A stretch of 64,000 nucleotides of DNA from SVMC01 sp045601345 (lineage in GTDB: Bacteria; Bacillota; Clostridia; Oscillospirales; Oscillospiraceae): assembly GCA_045601345.1 (NCBI GenBank), contig JAZRZL010000038.1:1-64000 (forward strand), given 5' to 3'. How positions within the stretch are numbered: the first letter of the stretch is position 1; each line of letters begins with the position of its first letter. Positions 24,118-32,771 of the stretch are shown here, piece by piece. A program made the translations under genes and the position numbers. The notes beneath the pieces were generated by a model. The model searched no databases. It was not told the origin of the DNA and saw nothing but the letters and a program-made list of their open reading frames with translations.

Positions 24118-25739
24118 TCCTGCGCCCCCTCTACGAAATAGCTGTCCAGATATTGGAGCCTTGCTGTAAGGAACGTGCGAAACGCATCCAGATTTTCTGA
24201 AGTCGGCGCGGTTGGCCAGCGCTCATGCTCCCTTGCCATCGCGCCGGAGAAATAGATATTTCCCTCATAGGCATCCACCATCTCCATCAGCGCTGTCTCA
24301 GACCACGCATCCTGCCGCAGTGCTTGATATGCGCTGCAAAGCTCCTGCCAGAATGAGGAGGAGATGCTGATCATGCGGGTCGCCGGGAGTGTCCATGCCT
24401 TAAATTTTCGATCCGGCGGGATGGTATAGGGGAGGGTGTGCCACTCATTATCCGGCGAATATTGATTGCCGAAGGTTAAATCCAAATCCCATGGGGCAAG
24501 AAGGCAGCGATAGGAGCCGTCAGCCTCGGGATAGGCAATCACATTGTTATTTTTGTAGTAGTTGTCCATACCCTGCACAAGGGACAGAAACAGTTGAAGG
24601 GAAATGATATTTTCCTCATCCAGTGTTTCATAAAACCACGTTTCAAAATCCTCCGTGGTCTCATAGAGGGTATGATCCAGGTAATCCTCCAGGCACTTCC
24701 AGGTTTCATAGCCGTGTGCTTTGGCAGGATAACGCAGCTCCCAGCCGCCCAGCTCGGTTTCATCATCGGCGTTTTGGAATGTGTCTTCCGCAGGCTTATC
24801 ATAGCTGATGGCACGGTAGTAGAGACCGTCCTCTGAAAGGGAGACCTGCTTCTCATCCAGCGGGTACATCAGCGTATAAAGACCCATATATTCACCATTG
24901 AGCACCAGCTCAACATAGCGGCATTCAATGCCAAGGCAAACGCCAAAGCTGTTGCTTCTTGCGCCGGTCTGGTACCAGAGATTATTGCAAAAGCTGTTGC
25001 GAAGCCGCTCGGGATCATTGCTGCCGGCATAGAGAATCCAGTCCTCATCCTCCCGCATTCCCAACAGGGCGCGAGGATTACTGCGCCGATTGTCGCCCAG
25101 AGAAAGGGTGGACAGGGAAAGTCGATAAGATTGCTTGGGCAACTGCGCACTGGAAGCGCCACGGATACGGATGGATGTTTCGGAATGTACGCGGCGGCTA
25201 TTGGATGGAACATTTTCCCGATTATCAAAGAGATTCATTTCTGCCAGCCGATGATTGCGGTCATAGATATCCAAAGACCCGTTGCTGTCTGGCTCCAGCA
25301 CATCAATGCTGACGGTGGGCAGCGTTGTGAAGTACAGCGTCCCCCGGGCAAAGCTGCTGCTGGTATAGGCCACAAAAGGAAGCCCCCCGCCCTGCCGGAG
25401 AAATTCTTCATCCAGCTGCTGCGCAGGGAAAGCGATGTGCAGCTCTCGTCTGCCGCCAGCCTGCACAACCGGGTCAAAGGCAAGCCTGTCTCCCTCGACC
25501 ATGGAATAATAGTAGCTGCCCGCACCGCCGGGGAGGACAAAATCATTGCATCGAAGCTGGGAAATCAAATCCGGCTGCTCGGTAAGATTTTCGGTCAGGG
25601 CTTTAAATTCCTCCTCCGAAACCATGCTCTGCGACAGCCGGGAAGCAGCCGTCCAATGCTCGGAATTGCCAAGGAGCAATACAAGCGCGAGAAGCGTAAC
25701 GCCCAGCAAAATCAGTCCCTGTACGGTATGCTTCCGCAC
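24114..25739 (-). CDS. CotH-family protein kinase-like membrane protein
   Basis: 541 residues from GTG 25739 (GGGGGGAG upstream). A single N-terminal helix (about 8-24) acts as signal anchor. The CotH domain (about 200-500) has ELVLNGEYMGLYTLMYPLDE and LLAPWDLDLTFG, the latter matching the family's metal-binding DxD site. CotH of Bacillus phosphorylates spore-coat proteins. Here the protein is predicted to be outside the membrane, in one transcription unit with VTC and DUF4956, so its target may be an envelope protein. Confidence 0.88.
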   Translation of the reverse strand: MRKHTVQGLILLGVTLLALVLLLGNSEHWTAASRLSQSMVSEEEFKALTENLTEQPDLISQLRCNDFVLPGGAGSYYYSMVEGDRLAFDPVVQAGGRRELHIAFPAQQLDEEFLRQGGGLPFVAYTSSSFARGTLYFTTLPTVSIDVLEPDSNGSLDIYDRNHRLAEMNLFDNRENVPSNSRRVHSETSIRIRGASSAQLPKQSYRLSLSTLSLGDNRRSNPRALLGMREDEDWILYAGSNDPERLRNSFCNNLWYQTGARSNSFGVCLGIECRYVELVLNGEYMGLYTLMYPLDEKQVSLSEDGLYYRAISYDKPAEDTFQNADDETELGGWELRYPAKAHGYETWKCLEDYLDHTLYETTEDFETWFYETLDEENIISLQLFLSLVQGMDNYYKNNNVIAYPEADGSYRCLLAPWDLDLTFGNQYSPDNEWHTLPYTIPPDRKFKAWTLPATRMISISSSFWQELCSAYQALRQDAWSETALMEMVDAYEGNIYFSGAMAREHERWPTAPTSENLDAFRTFLTARLQYLDSYFVEGAQE

Positions 25740-25760
25740 GCGGCTCCCCCCTTTTCCAAA

Positions 25761-25820
25761 TAAGACAGGGGACGGTTCTCTGTCTTGAGTATCAAGACAG
25801 AGACCCGTCCCCTTGTCTTA
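25761..25820. repeat. large palindrome (GGGGACGG type) between LRR and CotH genes
   Basis: Arms of 28 and 29 nt (25761-25788 and 25792-25820) match with two differences around a 3-nt centre. The right arm includes the stop codon of the LRR gene. It would form a long hairpin in either transcript. It shares GGGGACGG and CTTGTC words with the right end of Rep-C copy 2 (13514-13541). Confidence 0.75.
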
Positions 25821-27545
25821 ATAATCAGGCGTATAGTTGACAATGATACTGCGATCTGTTAGTGCGGAGACCTCTTCCTCCGTGCCAATGTTGGTGTGGA
25901 ACACATTGACCTGCACCAGATTGACGCAGTCGGCAAGGCAGTCAATATTATCAATATTGTTATAATCCAGCGTGACATAGTTGAGATAGGGCAGCGCCGT
26001 CAGACCGGAGAGGTCTTCAAGGAAATTGTGGTCAGCATAGAACTTTTGCAGGCTGCTGTTTTCGGTGAAGGGCGGCAGACTGACCACATCGTTTTCATTG
26101 ATGTTGACAAAGGTAATAGAGTCAATCAAGCCAAGCTCATCAATGGAGGTAAGCTTATTGTAGGAAAGATCGACCTCCTGTAGCTTCATGCAGGCCTCCA
26201 ATCCGGCAATGCCCGTGATCTCATTGTGGGCACAGGTCAGATGGGTCAGCGCTGTGCAGCTTTTCAGCGCAGAAATATCGGTGAGATTGCAATTGGAAAG
26301 GTCAAGCACCTGCAAGGCTTGCAGTTGAGAAAACGCTGCCATCGTAGCGGGCGCATTATAGCTCAGATCCAATTGCTGGAGGCTTCGCAGGGAAGCAAGC
26401 GGCGAAATATCGCTGATGCCGTTGCCGCTGAGATTCAGACTTGTAAGCGCAGTGCAATTGGCAAGCGGAGCAATATTCTTCACCGTGTTGCTGCCAAGAT
26501 CAAGCGTTTCCAAAGTGCTGAGGGTTCCGAGAGACGAAACATCCGTAACGCCGCAGCTATTGAGATTCAGCGTCCGCAGAGACGGAAGCTGACCGATGGT
26601 CTCCAGTGCAAGGGTGGATACGCTGCTCTGATTGAGGTCGAGCGACTCCAGCGCGGCCATCACGCTGAGGAAGGAGAAGTCACCGCCATGGTAATTGGGC
26701 ATGGTCAGAGAGGTCAGGCCGGTAAAATAGCTAAGGTCGCCCAATTCCGTGAGGGTGTCGGGAATCGTCAGCTCCGTCACACTCCACAGGTCATCGGTCA
26801 TCACCGTCTCGCTGCCCAGCTCCAGCGTTTCGCGCACAAAGGATTCAAAGGCAGAGGATGAGAAGTTGACCTCCTCTACAATATTGCCAATGGTATAGCC
26901 GCAGCTGACTGCCGGGGAGACCAAACCGTTATCCCCGACCACGATGGCCGTGGCCGAGGTTTCACCCGCCCCCAGCTCAACAGGAAGGCTGTAGGGCGCA
27001 TCGGCAAGGGAGGGATATTCGCCATCTATGCGAAGGTAGGGTGTGCCGGAGGCATAGGTCATGGATACCGAGATATAGTCGCTGTAGTAGCCGCTCTCTG
27101 GGCTTAAAGTAGGGGCAACGGGACGCATGGGGTCGATTTCTGCCTTGACCTTACCATTGCCAATGCCATCGAGCATCATTTGGGCATCCAGCAGCTTATC
27201 CTGCGCCACATAGGTTTTGGACAGCGCCAAATACAGAGCAGTGACATCGGGATGTGCCGAAATGGCATGGACGAGCGTGAATTCTGCCTTGGTATAGTTG
27301 CCAGCGGCAGCGTAGGTATCACTAAGTGCGATTGCAATGTCATAATTGTCCGGGTCAAGCTCATAAGCTGTGCTATAAAGACGTATTGCACGCTGGTCAT
27401 AGCCGTTAGCCTGTGCCCTCTGCGCCAGCATGGCACAGCGTTCGGCGGTCATATTTCCTTGATAGACCAGAAAATACCACCCTGCACCTGTCAGAAGGGC
27501 AAGAACCAGAATTAGAATTAAAATTGTCAGAAGTGCTTTTTTCAT
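25818..27545 (-). CDS. membrane-anchored TPR and leucine-rich-repeat protein
   Basis: 575 residues from ATG 27545 (CGGAG upstream). N-terminal helix (about 2-25) without a clear cleavage site. A TPR-like segment covers about 30-130 (AIRLYSTAYELDPDNYDIAIALSDTY). A chitobiase C-terminal/FN3-like domain lies at about 145-230. About ten LRRs (255-560) of the internalin-like 22-residue type follow, e.g. LTSLNLSGNGISDISPLASL. Likely an extracytoplasmic protein-binding surface. It has its own consensus promoter, divergent from spoIID, and is followed by the CotH gene through a palindrome. Confidence 0.9.
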   Translation of the reverse strand: MKKALLTILILILVLALLTGAGWYFLVYQGNMTAERCAMLAQRAQANGYDQRAIRLYSTAYELDPDNYDIAIALSDTYAAAGNYTKAEFTLVHAISAHPDVTALYLALSKTYVAQDKLLDAQMMLDGIGNGKVKAEIDPMRPVAPTLSPESGYYSDYISVSMTYASGTPYLRIDGEYPSLADAPYSLPVELGAGETSATAIVVGDNGLVSPAVSCGYTIGNIVEEVNFSSSAFESFVRETLELGSETVMTDDLWSVTELTIPDTLTELGDLSYFTGLTSLTMPNYHGGDFSFLSVMAALESLDLNQSSVSTLALETIGQLPSLRTLNLNSCGVTDVSSLGTLSTLETLDLGSNTVKNIAPLANCTALTSLNLSGNGISDISPLASLRSLQQLDLSYNAPATMAAFSQLQALQVLDLSNCNLTDISALKSCTALTHLTCAHNEITGIAGLEACMKLQEVDLSYNKLTSIDELGLIDSITFVNINENDVVSLPPFTENSSLQKFYADHNFLEDLSGLTALPYLNYVTLDYNNIDNIDCLADCVNLVQVNVFHTNIGTEEEVSALTDRSIIVNYTPDY

Positions 27546-27596
27546 AAAACGACTCCGTTCTGTGAAAGAGTGCAAAAAATACATTATTGTTACATT

Positions 27597-27625
27597 ATTA
27601 TACTTCCCGCGAAAACTTCTGTCAA
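27597..27625 (-). promoter_or_regulatory. consensus sigma-A promoter of the LRR gene
   Basis: Minus strand TTGACA (27620-27625), 17 nt, TATAAT (27597-27602): perfect match at both boxes. Confidence 0.85.
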
Positions 27626-27656
27626 GGACGGCAAGGGCGGGGAAGAAAGGACAAGC

Positions 27657-28649
27657 ATGAAAAAATACGCTGTAGAAATCTTAATGGGACTGATTTTAGC
27701 TTTGACGCTGAACCTTGTGTTGAAGAGCCGACCTGAGGTACACGCGCCAAAGCCGGTATTGGCATCGGTGGCAGGCTCATCCTTTGATACGGCATATATG
27801 CTGACGCTCCGTCGGGGAAATGAGACAGAGCGCTGCACCCTTCAGGATTATCTGATCGGCGTGCTTCTTTCCGAAGTACCGATGTCCTTTTCCGATGAAG
27901 CGCTGAAAGCGCAGGCTATCGCCTCGCGCACCTTCACCCTGCATTGCCGCAAGCATGATAACGCTGATGTGTGTACAGACAGCGGCTGCTGTCAGGCCTG
28001 GGGGGACACAAAGGCACTGCAAGAGCGCTTCGGAGAACATTATGAGGCATACTATCAAACGGCGCGTCAGGCGGTAGAGGCCACAGATGGCATGGTGCTG
28101 ACCTATGGCGGCGAGCTGATTGATGCCACCTTCTTTGCCTGTTCCGGCGGGACAACGGAGGCTGCCGAAGCCGTGTGGGGAAATGATGTGCCATATCTCC
28201 AATCCGTGGACAGTCCCGGGGAGGAAATTGCGGACTGCTTTGAGAGCCAATGTATTTTTTCTCCGGCAGAATTGGCTGAAGCGCTCCCGGAGGCCGATCT
28301 CTCCGGCGATGCCGCCAACTGGCTGGGAGAAACTGTTTGGACGAAGGGCAACGGTGTGGATACCGTGACCATCGGAGGTACGGCCTTTAAGGGAACGGAG
28401 CTTCGCAGCCGCTTTGGTCTTCGTTCTGCAAAATTTACGCTGACCTATGAAAATGGGGATTTTTGCTTCCGCGTGCTGGGCTTTGGCCACCGGGTTGGTA
28501 TGAGCCAATGGGGTGCGGAGGCTATGGCGCGGCAAGGAGCGAAGGCCGAAAAAATTCTTAGTACTTACTATACGGATACCATATGCGAAACGCTGCGTTC
28601 TGCACAGGCCATCTATCTGCACCACCCTTACCGTGCGATCCGTTCCTGA
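27657..28649 (+). CDS. spoIID: stage II sporulation protein D
   Basis: 330 residues from ATG 27657 (AAAGGAC upstream). An N-terminal membrane anchor (about 5-22), then the SpoIID domain: LIGVLLSEVPMSFSDEALKAQAIASRTF near 60-90 (described), catalytic-Glu region SEVP, and the C-terminal GHRVGMSQWGAEAMA. SpoIID is a lytic transglycosylase that digests peptidoglycan during forespore engulfment. Size and anchor fit SpoIID rather than the longer LytB. Usual partners (spoIIM, spoIIP) are not adjacent. Confidence 0.9.
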   Translation: MKKYAVEILMGLILALTLNLVLKSRPEVHAPKPVLASVAGSSFDTAYMLTLRRGNETERCTLQDYLIGVLLSEVPMSFSDEALKAQAIASRTFTLHCRKHDNADVCTDSGCCQAWGDTKALQERFGEHYEAYYQTARQAVEATDGMVLTYGGELIDATFFACSGGTTEAAEAVWGNDVPYLQSVDSPGEEIADCFESQCIFSPAELAEALPEADLSGDAANWLGETVWTKGNGVDTVTIGGTAFKGTELRSRFGLRSAKFTLTYENGDFCFRVLGFGHRVGMSQWGAEAMARQGAKAEKILSTYYTDTICETLRSAQAIYLHHPYRAIRS

Positions 28650-28664
28650 ATGCCTACATAGTTT

Positions 28665-28704
28665 CATCCGGCGGCGCAGGCTTTATCCCTGCTGCCGCCG
28701 GATG
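28665..28704. terminator. hairpin between convergent spoIID and dprA-like genes
   Basis: CATCCGGCGGCGCAGG pairs with CCCTGCTGCCGCCGGATG around CTTTAT. Very stable stem, no long T-tract. Confidence 0.6.
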
Positions 28705-28706
28705 CT

Positions 28707-29612
28707 TCACTTTCTATCAAAAAAACTGCGCTGATTCGGGGTGAGCATTTCTAGGCTGTAAAGCTCCTGAAGGTTCACTGCCGTAGCGCCCCAGTGCGTC
28801 AGCTCCGCCATAGCCTCGGTGCCGTCATTGCAGACATAGACCTCTGACCAGTTATGGCGGAGATTATCCATCGTTCCGGCCCAAGTGCCGCCAAACCCCA
28901 AATCGCACTGTGCAACAAAGGTTTTTTCTCCCAGTGTGTGGATTAAGTGATTGCGATGCAGTGCCCGGGGGCTGGAAAAGGGAAGATGATAGCCCCCCTC
29001 GGAGAGCATAAGCACCGGTGCCCCCTTCGGAGGAAGGTGGCGATTCAGCTCATCAGCGACAAAGGAAACCACGCCGCCCCCAAAACGGAGACAGGCCTCC
29101 TGTGCCGTCCGATCGGCGCCCTGTGCATTGCCGGAAATCACGCTTAGCCCCTCAATGGCGGCCAACTGTCCCACCCGACGGGCAAACTGCGTACCCAAAG
29201 GCTTCAGTACACGGGAGCCTACCACGCCGATACCGCAGCGCGAGAGCAGACGGTCATCGCCCGCCATAAAGAGCACAGGCGGCGCATAAAGGCGCAGCAG
29301 TTGGTGAAATCTGTGGGGATAATTTTTAGAAAGGCGCGTCAGAATAAAAATCCCCTGCTCCCGCGCCTTGTCCAGATAGCGTTCCAGCTGCGTCTCACGG
29401 GACATGAGCGCACAAATATGCTGTGCCTGTTCGCTTTTGTAGCCCAGCTTCTCCAGAATTGTCGGCTTCAGCTTTTCCATTGGCTCTTCAGGTGTACCCA
29501 GAGCGCTGACCCGCTGGGACAGGGTGCGAAGCTGTGCCATGGTAAGCGGTATCAGGCCATCATCGGGGATAACGGTACACAACAGGGCAATACCCCATTC
29601 CTGCATATTCAT
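28707..29612 (-). CDS. DprA/Smf-like DNA-processing protein
   Basis: 301 residues from ATG 29612, which overlaps the DEAD-box stop by 4 nt after GGAGG. A helical N-terminal part (1-90) precedes a DprA-type Rossmann fold: IGVVGSRVLKPLGTQFARRV near 128, ISGNAQGADRTAQEACLRFGG near 160 and VLMLSEGGYHLPFSSPRALHRN near 198 (described in parts). DprA loads RecA on incoming ssDNA in transformation. This protein is shorter than typical DprA and lies away from topA, so it may be a diverged paralogue. Confidence 0.75.
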   Translation of the reverse strand: MNMQEWGIALLCTVIPDDGLIPLTMAQLRTLSQRVSALGTPEEPMEKLKPTILEKLGYKSEQAQHICALMSRETQLERYLDKAREQGIFILTRLSKNYPHRFHQLLRLYAPPVLFMAGDDRLLSRCGIGVVGSRVLKPLGTQFARRVGQLAAIEGLSVISGNAQGADRTAQEACLRFGGGVVSFVADELNRHLPPKGAPVLMLSEGGYHLPFSSPRALHRNHLIHTLGEKTFVAQCDLGFGGTWAGTMDNLRHNWSEVYVCNDGTEAMAELTHWGATAVNLQELYSLEMLTPNQRSFFDRK

Positions 29613-30799
29613 CGGAACCTCCGCTTGCTCTGAGGCGCTTTGTGCTCCGCTGCCTGCACCAGCGTATCATTCTCACCAAAGGCGATGGGCTGAATAGAAA
29701 AGTGGCTGTATTTTGCAATCTCATCAAGCTTGGCCTGTTCGGGGAAGGAACCGATGATAGAAATGGCAATACCCTTTCTTCTGGCACGGCCAGTACGGCC
29801 AATGCGGTGGATGTAATATTCATTTTCCAACGGAATATCGTAGTTGATGACCAGCTCCACATCGTCCACATCAATGCCCCGGGAGGCAACATCGGTAGCG
29901 ATGAGGATGGGCACACTGCCCTGCCGGAAGGCATTCATATTTTTCTCCCTGACCTGCTGGCGAATGTCGCCATGGATGCACTCGGCTATGAGGCCTGCAC
30001 GTTTCAGATCATCGCAAAGGCGCTGACACATTTGCTTGGTATTGCAAAACACCAGCGCCTTTTCATAGCCAATGATGGTGAGCAGACGATGGGCAGCCTC
30101 TTCCTTTTCCAGCGCTGAAACTGTGAGGGAATACTGGTCAATATCTGGACGCTCCTGCGCCTCCGGCTTCACGGTGATCTCTACCTCATCGCGCTGGTAC
30201 ATCCAAGAAACGGTCATGACCTCCTGTGAAATGGTAGCAGAAAACAGTCCCAACTGACGGCGATTTTGGATCAGATTTAGAATTTTGGTTACATCATCAA
30301 AAAAACCCATATCCAGCATTCGGTCAGCTTCGTCCAAAATGACCGTATGGATGCCATCGAGCTTCAGGCTGCCGCGTTTATAGTGATCCATGAGCCGCCC
30401 CGGGGTGGCAACGACGATCTGCGGATTCTTTTTTAGCTGCCGGGTCTGCCCCTCCAGCTTCGCGCCGCCATAGACAACTGCCACGCGAATGCCCTCATAA
30501 AAGCGCAGAAGTCCCCGAAGCTCATCGCCAATCTGGATAGCAAGCTCCCGGGTGGGTGCCAAAATCAGCCCCTGCACCGCATTCGCTGCGGCATCTACAT
30601 GGCAAATCAGCGGAATCCCGAAGGCAAAGGTCTTGCCTGTACCGGTGGGCGCTTTGGCAATGACATCCTTCCACTGCATAAACGGCGGGATGGCCTCAGA
30701 CTGTATCTTTGTAGGATAACCGTAGCCCTTTTGTTCCAGTGCCTTCAAAATGGGTTCCGGCAAGCCGAGGGATCGGAAGGAAGCTGTTGTTTCGCTCAT
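29609..30799 (-). CDS. DEAD-box ATP-dependent RNA helicase
   Basis: 396 residues from ATG 30799; a start two codons earlier sits too close to AGGA. All core motifs are present: PTKIQ (Q), APTGTGKT (I), PTRELA (Ia), TPGR, DEAD in ILDEADRM, SAT in LFSATIS, and HRIGRTGRA (VI). A short basic tail (KAPQSKRRFR) may bind RNA. Core-only length similar to CshB/DbpA-like proteins without a specific RNA-binding domain. Co-transcribed with the dprA-like gene. Confidence 0.95.
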   Translation of the reverse strand: MSETTASFRSLGLPEPILKALEQKGYGYPTKIQSEAIPPFMQWKDVIAKAPTGTGKTFAFGIPLICHVDAAANAVQGLILAPTRELAIQIGDELRGLLRFYEGIRVAVVYGGAKLEGQTRQLKKNPQIVVATPGRLMDHYKRGSLKLDGIHTVILDEADRMLDMGFFDDVTKILNLIQNRRQLGLFSATISQEVMTVSWMYQRDEVEITVKPEAQERPDIDQYSLTVSALEKEEAAHRLLTIIGYEKALVFCNTKQMCQRLCDDLKRAGLIAECIHGDIRQQVREKNMNAFRQGSVPILIATDVASRGIDVDDVELVINYDIPLENEYYIHRIGRTGRARRKGIAISIIGSFPEQAKLDEIAKYSHFSIQPIAFGENDTLVQAAEHKAPQSKRRFR

Positions 30800-30838
30800 G
30801 CTCATAATCCTGTCTTTCCATATAAAATCTCAGTCTAC

Positions 30839-30866
30839 ATTATAGCAGATTTTTTTTGCTTTTCAA
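30839..30866 (-). promoter_or_regulatory. promoter of the DEAD-box gene
   Basis: Minus strand TTGAAA (30861-30866), 16 nt, TATAAT (30839-30844). Confidence 0.65.
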
Positions 30867-30934
30867 CGATGGCTTCTTTTCTTTGTCAGAAAAATGTGGT
30901 ATGATGTGAAAAAGATTGCCTAAGGAGGCACATT

Positions 30935-31765
30935 ATGAGCAAAGCTGATCTGATATACCGCGAAAATTGCCGCAGCATTTTAGAGCACGGCGTATGGGAC
31001 ACAGATCGGGAGGTTCGTCCCCACTGGGAGGACGGCAGCCCTGCCCACACCGTGAAGGCCTTCGGTATTGTCAACCGCTACAATCTCAAGGAAGAATTCC
31101 CCATTATGACCCTGCGGCGCACCTTCTACCGCTCCTGTGTCGATGAGCTACTGTGGATTTGGCAAAAAAAGTCCAATCATGTCCGGGATCTTTCCAGTCA
31201 TATCTGGGATAGCTGGGCAGATGAAAACGGCACCATCGGCAAAGCCTACGGCTATCAGCTTGGGATCAAGCATCACTACCCTGAGGGCGATTTCGATCAG
31301 GTTGACCGGGTGCTCTACGACTTAAAGCACAACCCCACAAGCCGCCGCATTCTGACCAACCTCTACAATTTTAGTGACCTTCACGAAATGAACCTCTATC
31401 CCTGCGCCTATTCCATGACGTTCAATGTCTCCGGCAACACCCTCAATGCCATCCTCAACCAGCGCTCTCAGGATATGCTCACCGCCAACAACTGGAATGT
31501 GGTGCAGTATGCGGTGCTGGTGCATATGCTGGCGCAGGTCTCCGGTCTGGAGGCAGGCGAGCTGGTGCACGTCATTGCCGACTGCCACATCTATGACCGC
31601 CACATTCCGCTGGTAGAAAAAATGCTCGAAAATGAGCCTTTGCCCGCCCCGAGCTTCTCCCTTGACCCCAATGTGCAGGACTTCTACGCCTTCACAAAGG
31701 ACAGTGTCACACTGACAGATTACCGCTATCACAGCTTTGACGAGAAAATTCCGGTGGCCATATGA
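30935..31765 (+). CDS. thyA: thymidylate synthase (ThyA type)
   Basis: 276 residues, ATG 30935 after AAGGAGG. Makes dTMP from dUMP using methylene-tetrahydrofolate. The catalytic Cys is in NLYPCAYSMTF near residue 155, followed by NQRSQDMLTANNWNVVQYA with the dUMP-binding Arg and Asn. The wording differs from the E. coli PPCH/QRSCDVFLG blocks, placing it in a divergent ThyA branch. Overlaps folA by 4 nt; the two enzymes cycle folate together. Confidence 0.93.
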   Translation: MSKADLIYRENCRSILEHGVWDTDREVRPHWEDGSPAHTVKAFGIVNRYNLKEEFPIMTLRRTFYRSCVDELLWIWQKKSNHVRDLSSHIWDSWADENGTIGKAYGYQLGIKHHYPEGDFDQVDRVLYDLKHNPTSRRILTNLYNFSDLHEMNLYPCAYSMTFNVSGNTLNAILNQRSQDMLTANNWNVVQYAVLVHMLAQVSGLEAGELVHVIADCHIYDRHIPLVEKMLENEPLPAPSFSLDPNVQDFYAFTKDSVTLTDYRYHSFDEKIPVAI

Positions 31766-32286
31766 TGGAACTGATTGTGAATGTATCTGCTGATTGGGGC
31801 ATCGGGCGGAATAATGAATTGCTGGTCTCCCTCCATGCGGACTTAAAGCGCTTCCGCGAAATTACCAGCGGCCACACTGTCATTCTGGGCAGAAAGACCC
31901 TGCAAACCTTCCCCGGTGGCCGTCCTCTGAAAAATCGAAGAAATATCATTCTCTCCACCTCTCCCACGTATGTTGTGGAAGGAGCCGAAGTTGCCCACAG
32001 TCTTGCGGAGGTTTTTTCTCTGATCTCCCCGGAGGAAATGTGCTATGTCATCGGTGGCGAGAGTGTATACCGTCTGCTGCTGCCCTACTGCACACGGGCA
32101 CTGGTCACAAAAAGCTACGGAAGCTTTGCCGCTGACCGCTTCTTCCCCGATCTGGATGCCGACCCCAACTGGCAGATTGAGACCAAATATGAGATGCTGG
32201 AGGAAAACGGTGTTTCGTTCCAGTATATAGATTATGTAAACCTCTCTCCCCTGCCCATGCCGGGAGGTAACGAATGTACAAAGTAA
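31762..32286 (+). CDS. folA: dihydrofolate reductase
   Basis: 174 residues from ATG 31762 (a second ATG follows directly). VSADWGIGRNNELL at the N-terminus, the active-site acid in LHADLKRFREIT, VILGRKTLQTFPGGRPLKNRRN with the NADPH-binding Arg/Thr, and YVIGGESVYRLLL. Regenerates tetrahydrofolate used up by ThyA. Its end overlaps the next gene by 13 nt. Confidence 0.95.
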   Translation: MMELIVNVSADWGIGRNNELLVSLHADLKRFREITSGHTVILGRKTLQTFPGGRPLKNRRNIILSTSPTYVVEGAEVAHSLAEVFSLISPEEMCYVIGGESVYRLLLPYCTRALVTKSYGSFAADRFFPDLDADPNWQIETKYEMLEENGVSFQYIDYVNLSPLPMPGGNECTK

Positions 32287-32588
32287 AAATCACCGTTCTG
32301 CGCAAGGCCTGTTATCCGGATTTGATGGAGAAGTACGAAAACCCCATTGCCCACGCCTGTGATTTAGAGGAAGGCATGGTTTTTATCGCCAACGGCTGGC
32401 AAAAGCCGGATGGCCTGTGCTCCAGTGCCTGGGATACCCTCTCCCCCTTTGTTATGGCGCTCGCCCACGGCGCACAGGATTTCTACGATGGCTGGATGAA
32501 AAATAAACGCTCTGCCATGCTCTCATGTAACGATGGTTTTCGCCCGGTCAGCTTCCTTGTGGAGGCGCTGGATGAGATGGCCGATTAA
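32274..32588 (+). CDS. TIGR04076-family small protein
   Basis: 104 residues, ATG 32274 with GGGAGGT inside the folA 3' end. MYKVKITVLRKACYPDLMEKY and the Cys-containing HACDLEEG and CSSAWDTLSPFVMALAHG blocks fit the TIGR04076 family, whose function is unknown. Conserved Cys residues might bind metal. Translationally linked to folA, although no functional link is known. Confidence 0.75.
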   Translation: MYKVKITVLRKACYPDLMEKYENPIAHACDLEEGMVFIANGWQKPDGLCSSAWDTLSPFVMALAHGAQDFYDGWMKNKRSAMLSCNDGFRPVSFLVEALDEMAD

Positions 32589-32611
32589 TTTGTCTTTTTT
32601 CTGATTGGGAT

Positions 32612-32640
32612 TTGATTTTTCCCTAAATTCGCTGTATAAT
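32612..32640 (+). promoter_or_regulatory. promoter of the lysine 2,3-aminomutase gene
   Basis: TTGATT (32612-32617), 17 nt, TATAAT (32635-32640). It leaves a leader of about 125 nt before the ATG at 32772. The leader contains a GTCTG ... CAGAC hairpin (about 32714-32734); no known riboswitch was recognised. Confidence 0.7.
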
Positions 32641-32771
32641 GTCTGCCATGTAATGCCTACTTGGGAGAAGCGTATCCTTGTTGAGATTTTTGCCGATTTT
32701 AGTCCACGCTTCGGTCTGCTTAAAAAATACAGACATTGGTATGATTTATTATCGTAGTAAGGAGTAACATA

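Noticed and set aside
32641..32771. Lysine riboswitch upstream of lysine 2,3-aminomutase
   Set aside because: The leader is too short and lacks the conserved lysine aptamer core.
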